Shown: positions 15,968 to 22,927 of the stretch, piece by piece
Layout of the letters: every line of letters begins with the position of its first letter
Numbering within the stretch: position 1 is the first letter of the stretch
DNA from: Clostridium_AD sp051278035
Lineage (GTDB): Bacteria > Bacillota > Clostridia > Clostridiales > Clostridiaceae
Length of the DNA stretch: 30,875 nucleotides
Assembly: GCF_051278035.1 (NCBI RefSeq)
Contig: NZ_JBNMNU010000032.1
Location: forward strand, 1 to 30,875
Direction of reading: 5' to 3'
Translations under genes and position numbers: made by a program
Notes under the pieces: generated by a model
What the model was told of the DNA's origin: nothing
The model's database searches: none
The model's input: the letters and a program-made list of their open reading frames with translations, nothing else

Positions 15968-17401
15968 TTAGTTGTCACCATCTATTGGACAGCATACTTT
16001 ACCTGGATTCATAATATTATTCGGATCAAAAGTTTTTTTAATGCCTTTCATGAGTTCCATATTTATTACTCCAACGCATTCTGTTAAATAACTGATCTTC
16101 CCACTACCAATTCCATGTTCTCCTGACACAAGTCCGCCACAATCTATTGCTTCTTTATAAATAATATCAAAGAATTTCTCAACTCTTACTTTAAACTCCG
16201 ATTCTTCTAAATCATTACTACATTGGTATATGTGAAGATTTCCATCTCCTGCATGTCCAAAACTCCTAATAGTTAAACCACACTCTTCGCCAGTTTTATT
16301 TGCAAAAGCAAGATAAGTAGCAATTTTATTTATTGGAACTACTACATCACATTCATCTAATAATTTTGTTTCTGCCGTAATTGCTTCTAAGAAACTAGAA
16401 CGTGCAGCCCATGCATCTTTAATTTTCGCAGGTGTATCAGCTACAAGAACATCAATTGCTCCTGATTCTAATACTATTTCACTTGCTTGTTCAATAAGGT
16501 TATTTAATTCATCTTCATTACTTGCATCTATAGTAACAAGTAAATAAGCATTTGCAGTTACTCCATCAACTACTTGAGGGAATACGCTCTTTCCAATAAA
16601 TCTTTCACTAGATAAAACAATTTCTCTTTCCATAAATTCCAATGCTTGTGGATTCATGTGTTCCATTTTAAATTTAGGAACAGCAGAAATACAATCATCT
16701 AGATTTTCAAAAGGAATAATTAAACTTGCCATTTCCTTTGGTGCTATAATGGTTTTCAAAGTAAGTTCAGTAATAATTCCAAGGGTACCTTCTGAACCAA
16801 TCATTAAATTCAAAAGGCTGTAACCTGAACTTGTTTTTGATACTGTAGCTCCAAACTTAGTAATTTCTCCTGATGGAAGAACAACTGTCATTGCACGTAC
16901 ATAATCACGTGTTGCACCATATTTAACAGCTCTCATTCCACCAGCATTTGTTGAAACGTTCCCACCTAAACTAGCGGACTTTTCACCAGGATCTGGAGCA
17001 TATAATAACCCTTGTTTTGTACAATCCTCTGCAAGATCCTTGAGCAACACACCTGGTTGTACATGAACAACAAAATTTTCTAAGTCATAAGAAAGTATTT
17101 TATTCATCTTTGTAAGATCAATTAAAACACCGCCGAGTAGTGGAACTGCTCCTCCTACAAGTCCTGTTCCTGCTCCTCTTGGAGTTACTGGTATCTTATT
17201 CTCATTACATATTTTTACTACTGCAGCAACTTCCTCTGTAGAGTGCGCCATAAATACAACTTGCGGAGCTTTTTTCCCATAAATAGGCATTTCATCATGA
17301 GAATAATCGTCATTGATATCATCACCTGTTAAAATATGTTTTGGAGCTGCCTCCTGTAATTGTAAGATTAATTCTTCTGTCAACTGATTATACTTAGCCA
17401 T
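15968..17401 (-). CDS. FAD-linked 2-hydroxyacid dehydrogenase, GlcD/LctD family (probable D-lactate dehydrogenase)
   Basis: This is a 477-aa PCMH-type flavoprotein. The FAD-binding_4 domain lies in the N-terminal half with TPRGAGTGLVGGAVP (about residues 73-87) and the segment PDPGEKSASLGGNVSTNAGG (about 136-155). The FAD-oxidase C domain follows, with RSFGHAGDGNLHIY and SGEHGIGSGKISYL carrying the conserved histidines. Sitting directly behind etfB and etfA, it resembles LctD of Acetobacterium woodii, where an LDH-EtfAB complex oxidises lactate with NAD while consuming reduced ferredoxin. Glycolate or another 2-hydroxyacid remains possible. GGAAGGA precedes the ATG. A 177-nt gap with a cre-like site separates it from etfA. 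Confidence 0.9.
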   Translation of the reverse strand: MAKYNQLTEELILQLQEAAPKHILTGDDINDDYSHDEMPIYGKKAPQVVFMAHSTEEVAAVVKICNENKIPVTPRGAGTGLVGGAVPLLGGVLIDLTKMNKILSYDLENFVVHVQPGVLLKDLAEDCTKQGLLYAPDPGEKSASLGGNVSTNAGGMRAVKYGATRDYVRAMTVVLPSGEITKFGATVSKTSSGYSLLNLMIGSEGTLGIITELTLKTIIAPKEMASLIIPFENLDDCISAVPKFKMEHMNPQALEFMEREIVLSSERFIGKSVFPQVVDGVTANAYLLVTIDASNEDELNNLIEQASEIVLESGAIDVLVADTPAKIKDAWAARSSFLEAITAETKLLDECDVVVPINKIATYLAFANKTGEECGLTIRSFGHAGDGNLHIYQCSNDLEESEFKVRVEKFFDIIYKEAIDCGGLVSGEHGIGSGKISYLTECVGVINMELMKGIKKTFDPNNIMNPGKVCCPIDGDN

Positions 17402-17517
17402 AATAATCCTTCCTTTCTAAACTTATTCTTACTCAATAATGTTCTTAACAAACATCATCTGTACCCTGCTTTACACATAACAGTTTTTTTAATAGAACCA
17501 TTTCATACAAATTCAAT

Positions 17518-17531
17518 TGTAAACATTTACA
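17518..17531. promoter_or_regulatory. cre-like palindrome (possible CcpA site)
   Basis: The minus strand reads TGTAAATGTTTACA, two perfect 6-bp arms around TG, agreeing with the CcpA cre pattern TGNAANCGNTTNCA except for one centre base. It lies in the etfA-hydroxyacid dehydrogenase gap, inside the operon, and could impose a roadblock. It also could be a chance AT-rich palindrome. Nothing else is evident in this 177-nt gap. Confidence 0.4.
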
Positions 17532-17578
17532 TTGTTAATCTTAAGATAAATTTAATCTACTATATTAACAAAAAAACT

Positions 17579-18517
17579 CTACTTTACTGTTGCTTTCTTC
17601 ATTTCTTCAATCATAACTGGAAGAACTTCAGTTACATTTCCAATAATAGCTATATTTGCGATATCAAAAATTGGAGCTTCTTCATCCTTATTAATTGCCA
17701 CAATATAATTAGAACCCGACATTCCAGATGTATGTTGCGTTGCTCCAGAAATACCACATGCAATATAAAGTTTTGGTGCTACAATCTTTCCTGATTGTCC
17801 AACTTGATGTGTACGACTAATCCATCCGTTTTCAATCGCTGGCCTCGTTGCACCCACTACACCACCAAGTACACGTGCTAATTCTTCAACAAGTTTGAAA
17901 TTTGCTTCATTTCCCATTCCACGTCCACCAGAAACAATAACTTGTGCTTCTTCTAAATTGACAGATTCACAAATTTCTTTTACTATATCAACTATTTTTG
18001 CCTTAACAGCACTAGCTGGTATTTCTACTTTTTTCTCTGTAACACCTGCATTTGAACTAACCTCTGGCTTTAAAAAGCTTCCTTTTCTAACTGTAACTAC
18101 GGCTGTGCCTTCTACTTCAATGTGTTCTAAAATTGTACCACCATAAGCTGGCCTAGTATATATAACTTTGCCATCAGTTTTATTCATTCCTATTACGTCA
18201 CTTACACATCCAAGGCACATACGTCCTGCAATACGAGGTGCAATATCTTTAGATAGTGTTGTATTTGCGATTAGTACAATATCTGGGTTTTGCTCCTTAA
18301 CAGTTTCTGATAATACTTCTGTCAAAGTATCACAGTCTGTAGCAGTTTCTATAAAAATAACTGGAATTCCAAAAGTTGCTACGGTATCTGCCGCAGCCCT
18401 GTTACCTACTATAAGCGCTGTTCCTTCTGCATCTAATGCTTTTACTGCACTAATTAATTCAAGGCCTCCGCCTAATACTTTTTCTCCATCTGTTTCAATA
18501 AACAATAATGCTTTCAT
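17579..18517 (-). CDS. etfA: Electron transfer flavoprotein alpha subunit
   Basis: This is a 312-aa EtfA with an N-terminal alpha/beta domain and the C-terminal FAD-binding domain. The signature runs VGATRPAIENGWI, HQVGQSGKIVAPKLYIACG and ISGATQHTSGMSGS, and the adenine-binding IVAINKDEEAPIFD is also present. It lacks the N-terminal ferredoxin-like extension found in some LctC proteins. With EtfB it forms a heterodimeric electron carrier, here likely serving both the FAD dehydrogenase and the acyl-CoA dehydrogenase of the operon. GGGGG lies 10 nt before the ATG. It lies 18 nt after etfB. Confidence 0.95.
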   Translation of the reverse strand: MKALLFIETDGEKVLGGGLELISAVKALDAEGTALIVGNRAAADTVATFGIPVIFIETATDCDTLTEVLSETVKEQNPDIVLIANTTLSKDIAPRIAGRMCLGCVSDVIGMNKTDGKVIYTRPAYGGTILEHIEVEGTAVVTVRKGSFLKPEVSSNAGVTEKKVEIPASAVKAKIVDIVKEICESVNLEEAQVIVSGGRGMGNEANFKLVEELARVLGGVVGATRPAIENGWISRTHQVGQSGKIVAPKLYIACGISGATQHTSGMSGSNYIVAINKDEEAPIFDIANIAIIGNVTEVLPVMIEEMKKATVK

Positions 18518-18535
18518 AGTTTCGTTACCCCCTTA

Positions 18536-19321
18536 TTAGATTGTCTTATCTTTTTTCATTTGCTCAATAGCAGCATTTACTGCTAGCGACGCATCTTTTT
18601 CTTGGATTCTGATACCAGCCTCTTTTTTAGGAGGTTCAACATATTCAATTAAGCGGACTTTTGCCTTTTTCACATCACCAATTTCTGCTGCGCAATAAGT
18701 TGGAATAACTGCCTTACGGCTTGCCATCTTAGTTCTAATAGTAGGATATCGTGGATCATAATTAGGTTTGCTTACTGTTACTACAGCTGGAGATTCTAAA
18801 GAAACTATATTATATCCTTCCTCAGTTTCCTGATGAACCTCCATAACATTATCTTTCAAATTAATTTCAACTGTGCTACTAACAAAGCTTGTCTCCATTT
18901 TTTCGGCAAGTATTGCTCCTACCTGACCAGTAATTTCATCTGTGGATTCCTTTCCACAAATAATTAAATTAAATTTTTCGCCATTGTCTTTTTCAATTTT
19001 ATGAATAGCATCTGCCAAAACGTCAGCTGTTGAAGTAGCATCTAAATCTGCATATAAATCATCTTTTGCGAAAAATGCTTGTTTAGCCCCTACTGCAAGA
19101 CAATTTTTTAATGTATTTAAAGAATCTGCTGCTCCAACAGTTAATACACTAACATCTCCTCCGTTGGCTTCCACAAAACGAACTGCAAGTTCTAATGCAT
19201 ATGTGTCAAATGCATTTGCTACCATAGTGACTCCATTCAAATTAGGTTTTTTCGTCTTATTATCCAAATGAATTTCAATAGAATCATCTGGAACCTGTTT
19301 TACACATAACATAATTTTCAT
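18536..19321 (-). CDS. etfB: Electron transfer flavoprotein beta subunit
   Basis: This is a 261-aa EtfB beginning MKIMLCVKQVPDDSIEIHL. It contains the AMP/FAD-binding features NAFDTYALELAVRF and ICGKESTDEITGQVGAILAEK and the family signature VTVSKPNYDPRYPTIRTKM. In bifurcating Etfs this subunit also binds the FAD that meets NADH; the short EtfA/EtfB lengths and operon context fit that group, but the bifurcating property itself is inference. It is the first gene of the operon, with AGGAGAGGG before the ATG and a promoter about 156 nt upstream. Confidence 0.95.
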   Translation of the reverse strand: MKIMLCVKQVPDDSIEIHLDNKTKKPNLNGVTMVANAFDTYALELAVRFVEANGGDVSVLTVGAADSLNTLKNCLAVGAKQAFFAKDDLYADLDATSTADVLADAIHKIEKDNGEKFNLIICGKESTDEITGQVGAILAEKMETSFVSSTVEINLKDNVMEVHQETEEGYNIVSLESPAVVTVSKPNYDPRYPTIRTKMASRKAVIPTYCAAEIGDVKKAKVRLIEYVEPPKKEAGIRIQEKDASLAVNAAIEQMKKDKTI

Positions 19322-19389
19322 ACTTTCCCTCTCCTTTACTATTTAAATTTATTAAACCGTTTTCTTGATAGACTCATTTTGTATTTAAA

Positions 19390-19416
19390 TTTTTATAAAG
19401 TACCATTTTATAAAAA
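19390..19416. repeat. AT-rich inverted repeat in the etfB leader
   Basis: A perfect 10-bp inverted repeat (19390-19399 with 19407-19416) with the loop GTACCAT lies in the untranslated leader between the etf promoter and etfB. It has no T run and could be a weak mRNA hairpin. The rest of the 302-nt gap 19322-19623 holds the promoter, the operator and the terminator of the convergently placed upstream gene. Confidence 0.4.
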
Positions 19417-19450
19417 TTGTTTCGATTAATTTATATAAACTATTATTTAT

Positions 19451-19469
19451 TGGTAGTATGGTATTACCA
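19451..19469. promoter_or_regulatory. GntR/LldR-type operator at the etf operon start site
   Basis: TGGTATTACCA (19459-19469) is an 11-bp palindrome, and a further TGGTA half-site precedes it at 19451, giving TGGTA-N9-TACCA as well. TGGT-N3-ACCA is the core bound by FadR-subfamily GntR repressors such as LldR and PdhR. It lies within 20 nt downstream of the -10 box, at the expected start of transcription, where a repressor would block the operon. No regulator gene is present in the window. Confidence 0.6.
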
Positions 19470-19477
19470 CTAAGCTT

Positions 19478-19506
19478 ATTTTATCACAATATTTAAAACA
19501 ACTCAA
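19478..19506 (-). promoter_or_regulatory. Promoter of the etfBA-dehydrogenase operon
   Basis: On the minus strand TTGAGT (19501-19506) and TAAAAT (19478-19483) are separated by exactly 17 nt. The predicted start near 19470 abuts the operator-like palindrome. Confidence 0.72.
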
Positions 19507-19575
19507 TCATTTTATCTAAATGTTGCTGTGGATGATTACTACCAATATTAAATTGAAAATATTAATGCTATAAAT

Positions 19576-19614
19576 AAAAAAGATACTAACGATTTAAATA
19601 AAATCATTAGTACC
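19576..19614 (-). terminator. Terminator after the small membrane protein gene
   Basis: On the minus strand a 14-bp stem (19601-19614 with 19582-19595, two wobbles), a 5-nt loop and six T residues (19576-19581) follow 10 nt after the stop codon of the gene at 19624. Confidence 0.88.
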
Positions 19615-19623
19615 AATGTACAA

Positions 19624-19824
19624 TCAGTGTAAGAAATATTCATAGTAAGCACCTTGAAAGAGTAAAACTATTTCGCCAAAAACCCCTATGCATAAAAACA
19701 AGAAATAGTAGGTTGCTTTTGATACGTCTTTGCCAAATAGCTCTTTAAAAGCTTGAATAAACAAACGTTCGAATCTAAACCAATTTAAGATCCAACCAAT
19801 AATAAGAAAAGTAAGTATTGCCAT
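19624..19824 (-). CDS. Small two-helix membrane protein, unknown function
   Basis: This is a 66-aa protein starting MAILTFLIIGWILNWF. It has two hydrophobic helices (about residues 2-16 and 38-58) joined by a basic, amphipathic linker (RFERLFIQAFKELFGKDVSK). GGAGGTGTC lies at good distance before this ATG; the longer frame starting 32 codons upstream has no ribosome binding site. I do not recognise the family. It is followed closely by a strong terminator and preceded by the YdeI-like gene 115 nt upstream. Confidence 0.6.
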   Translation of the reverse strand: MAILTFLIIGWILNWFRFERLFIQAFKELFGKDVSKATYYFLFLCIGVFGEIVLLFQGAYYEYFLH

Positions 19825-19938
19825 GTTGAATGACACCTCCAAATTATAATTTGTCGTACATAAGATACTGTAATCATAATATACTAGTATGCCTATTATA
19901 TATTGCAAAGAAGGGTACAAATGTCCTCTAAATCACTA

Positions 19939-20457
19939 TTAGTCTAATAGTACACCAGATTTTGATACATTAGTTACCGTACAACGAGATGCATCAAAAC
20001 AACACGGTGTTTTGGCTCCATTTTGTAATTTTGAACACATTACATTAATTCTTTTATTTCGAGTTTCTGGATTTAGAGTTGAACGAATCGATCTAACCCA
20101 TTCCCACCTTGATTTTGCATTAATGGAATTCCATTGGTTTAAAACATCTGAATTAATAATTTCATTCATAATGTCCTCAGGAATCTCTGGCTCAATCCAT
20201 TCATTTATTGGTTCTATATTTAAAAATACAGTTTCATCAATAGATATTCCAGCTTCTTCACTTAATAAGGTGCTTACTTCTATCCAATGACTACCTTTAC
20301 CGTCTGGTTCTAATGGTGCTTTAAAATTCACATTATTAATTGTTCCTTGAACCATAACCATACCCCTCGAAGGGAGTTTTTTACTTGAGGCTAACGGTAT
20401 TCTTATAACTTGTAGGGGGCCAATTTTCGAGAGTTTAGTTTCGAAAATAATTGACAT
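19939..20457 (-). CDS. YdeI/OmpD-associated family protein (DUF1905 plus OmdA domain)
   Basis: This is a 172-aa cytoplasmic protein. The N-terminal half is a DUF1905 beta-barrel (LPSRGMVMVQGTINNVNFKAP and HWIEV). The C-terminal half is a bacteriocin-protection YdeI/OmpD-associated domain (about residues 90-150: INSDVLNQWNSINAKSRWEW, then RSIRSTLNPETRNKRI). Proteins of this type have been linked to antimicrobial peptide tolerance in enteric bacteria, but the role here is unknown. AAAGGTGAT precedes the ATG. It follows the BlaR1-like gene by 51 nt, so it may belong to the BlaI-controlled unit. Confidence 0.8.
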   Translation of the reverse strand: MSIIFETKLSKIGPLQVIRIPLASSKKLPSRGMVMVQGTINNVNFKAPLEPDGKGSHWIEVSTLLSEEAGISIDETVFLNIEPINEWIEPEIPEDIMNEIINSDVLNQWNSINAKSRWEWVRSIRSTLNPETRNKRINVMCSKLQNGAKTPCCFDASRCTVTNVSKSGVLLD

Positions 20458-20508
20458 TTCTAATCACCTTTCCCTTATAATTTTATAGGATAATAATATG
20501 TTTATACC

Positions 20509-22120
20509 TTAATTGTTTATCGAAATAATCATTAATTCTAGATTATCCCCTGTAGTTGTTACGTTATTAATCCAAATATTGTTTGATCCACTACCAAACA
20601 TTACTCCCTTCCAATTTGCAAACATATATTTTGTAAAAGCATTACCAATAACTTGCTTAAAAGCTGGATTTATAATTTTTTCATAATTTTCAATAAAGTC
20701 ATTTGCATTTTGCATTTCCGTGACTTTGTCATTAATTTTAACATTTATAGGATATTTCACTTGTTCAGCCAACAGTTTTTTATTATCATTTACTATATAA
20801 CCTTGAATTTTAGCAACAAAATTCTCTACATTTTGGTCGCCCTGTGTACCTACCGCTATTGAATACCTTTTTCCATATTCAACTCCTGGGAGGTTACTTT
20901 TAAGTAATAATGTAAATGGATAACTTGTTTTATTGTCTGCGCTCATCCATGTTCCTTCTATTTTATCAATAGTTTTCATTTTTCCTTTAAAGATGCCAGT
21001 GTTTTTACCCGTATCATCATACTCATATAATACAATATCTTCCGCTCCTGATTTTCCTTTAAGTTTCATTTCCTTTCTCTTACTCTCATAAAAGTATGAA
21101 CCGACAATATCTTTCCCTAATGGATAAACGCTCATTTGAATTGAAATATTATTATTTATTGTACCTTGATAATCATAATATCCTTTTTCAAAAGAACTAT
21201 TAGTAGTATCTATATTATCAAGTAGACTGGAATTCAGATTACTACTAATATCTTTAGTCCCTTCTGAAGCATTAGTTGAAGAAGTATTATCACTATCTGC
21301 CTCTGGCTTAACATTGGAAATATTTGAAACTTCTGTATTACTTTTATCATTACTATCGTTTGAAGGTTTAGTTATGCTTGAGCACCCTATCATAAGTACC
21401 AAAGACAATGCTGCTACAGTCCATGTAATGGATTTTTTGTTGAATAGTGTTATCATAATTATTCTCCTTTTGCTATATTTATTAGAAAAACCAAGAGTAC
21501 CAATAGGCAAATTTGATTTTGAAAGAATTTTAAGCATATTAATAATAGTCTGCCCATATCCTACAACTTCTTTAGTAGTTAGCACAGTAAGTGCTGTAGC
21601 ATCGCAAGCTACTTCACAATCCTGCTTAAATTGATGAAGTGAATACCAAATTATTGGATTAAACCAATAGATAACTTGAAGTAACATAATAAATAGATTT
21701 ACTATTAAATCTTTTCTTTTTATATGAGTTACCTCATGTAATAATACAAACCTAAGTTCTTCAGATGTTAATCTATGAATGATATTCTCTGAAATTAATA
21801 TTTTAGGTCTTATAATTCCATAAACGGCAGGTGATTTTAAATGCTGGTCATAAATAATAGATACTTTTGAATGTACTTTAAGTTTTAATTTAGATTCTTG
21901 TAATATTTTATTTACATCCTGTCTATCACAACGATTACTTTTCTTTATACTAATCCATAACATTATATTTACAATTATTATATATGTTAGCTTTGATAAA
22001 GCTCCAATCATCCAAATTAAAGCTCCAGTTTTATAATTAAAACCCAATCCGAAATTATTTACCCATTATTGATAGTAATGTAATTTGTTCAAACAAGTTA
22101 TCAAATCCATTTATTTCCAT
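20509..22120 (-). pseudogene. BlaR1/MecR1-type M56 sensor peptidase, broken at the N-terminus
   Basis: The coding frame from about 22047 encodes 512 aa: one membrane segment (ALIWMIGALSKLTYIIIVNI), the zinc peptidase motif LLHEVTHIKR (H104, E105, H108), DCEVACDATAL, and a membrane helix ending LVLMIGCSS. An extracellular domain of about 280 aa follows. It has no ATG and would need a TTG without a ribosome binding site. Directly upstream, a 21-codon ORF (22055-22120) starts at an ATG after AAAGG with MEINGFDNLFEQITLLSI, which looks like a normal BlaR1-type N-terminus, then hits TAA in a different frame. The first membrane helices (about 80-100 aa) appear deleted at the junction. It follows blaI by 10 nt, the standard pairing. 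The peptidase core is intact. Confidence 0.75.
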
Positions 22121-22130
22121 CAACCTTTCA

Positions 22131-22508
22131 TTACTGCATCTTATCATTAAGTAATCTTTGTAATTCTTCAATTTCACTTTTAGATAGTTTCTCATTCTTA
22201 ATAAAATTAGTTACCATAAGCTGAAGTGATCCATCATAAACCTTTTTAATAAATGATCTAGTCTCTTTCATTTCACAATCTTTTTTTTCTGCAAGCGGAT
22301 AAAACTGAAAATGTGAACCTTCCTTATTAACACCTACCGTTCCTTTTTTGACTAATCTATCAATTAATGAATGGATAGTTTTAGGACTCCAATTGGTTTT
22401 GGGATTTAAAGCCTCAATTATTTTGGTTGAGGTCAGTGGAGACTTTTCCCATAATACTTTTATAATAACCCACTCTGCATCTGTTATATCTAAGTTTAGT
22501 TTATTCAT
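22131..22508 (-). CDS. BlaI/MecI/CopY-family transcriptional repressor
   Basis: This is a 125-aa winged-helix repressor. The N-terminal HTH reads DAEWVIIKVLWEKSPLTST, with the recognition region TNWSPKTIHSLIDRLVKKG at about residues 38-56, and a C-terminal dimerisation helix region (SKSEIEELQRLLND) follows. The family is inactivated when a partner M56 protease is stimulated by a cell-wall antibiotic or another signal. AAGGTGAT precedes the ATG. A 48-bp perfect palindrome covers its promoter, so autorepression is predicted. The adjacent M56 sensor seems defective, which could leave this repressor constitutively active. Confidence 0.93.
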   Translation of the reverse strand: MNKLNLDITDAEWVIIKVLWEKSPLTSTKIIEALNPKTNWSPKTIHSLIDRLVKKGTVGVNKEGSHFQFYPLAEKKDCEMKETRSFIKKVYDGSLQLMVTNFIKNEKLSKSEIEELQRLLNDKMQ

Positions 22509-22518
22509 ATTATAATCA

Positions 22519-22566
22519 CCTTCCTACAAGTGTAGTCTATATTTATAGACTACACTTGTAGGAAGG
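22519..22566. promoter_or_regulatory. 48-bp perfect palindrome, BlaI-type operator
   Basis: Two perfect 23-bp arms (22519-22541 and 22544-22566) are separated by 2 nt. Each arm contains TACAAGTGTA or its complement, the TACA/TGTA spacing of BlaI/MecI operators. It spans the spacer and -10 region of the blaI promoter up to the blaI ribosome binding site, so repression would be complete. As RNA it would form a hairpin that sequesters the GGAAGG ribosome binding site. Confidence 0.85.
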
Positions 22567-22575
22567 AATTGTCAA
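22547..22575 (-). promoter_or_regulatory. Promoter of the blaI-M56 operon
   Basis: On the minus strand a perfect -35 TTGACA (22570-22575) and TAGTCT (22547-22552) are separated by 17 nt. The -10 lies inside the 48-bp palindrome. The -10 match is only partial, so the exact start is uncertain. Confidence 0.6.
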
Positions 22576-22576
22576 T

Positions 22577-22720
22577 CACTTTTTTTTGTTTACTTATACT
22601 TTATATAGATGCTAATAAAAGCACTATTATAATTTAAGAGATAGACTATATATAGAGCATAGGCAAGATTTGTTGTTTTAAGTATTGTGTTTTGGATTTT
22701 ATTTTAAATTAGATCATAGG
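22577..22720. other. AT-rich stretch with no recognisable gene
   Basis: Between the blaI promoter and the terminator of the cell-wall protein gene I see no supported coding frame, promoter or repeat. From 22758 to 22927 a frame on the minus strand is open but starts inside the preceding gene without a ribosome binding site and is not called. Confidence 0.4.
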
Positions 22721-22757
22721 AAAAACCACAACTAATTAATAATTAGTTGTGGTTTTT
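22721..22757 (-). terminator. Terminator downstream of the cell wall-binding protein gene
   Basis: A perfect 17-bp inverted repeat (22721-22737 and 22741-22757) with a 3-nt loop ends in five T residues in either direction. It lies about 170 nt after the CWB2 protein stop codon and may be bidirectional. Confidence 0.8.
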
Positions 22758-22927
22758 ACACATTAATATCTTCTAGGGTTTCTCTTTTTTGCTTTATCTT
22801 CACTACTTCATTATATTGATCAGACCCTCTAAGAATATTTAAATAGATAATTATACTGTTGATATGACGATTTTTCTTAGTTACTGTATTAAGCCCACTG
22901 CTGTACATTATAAGATGAATGATTACT

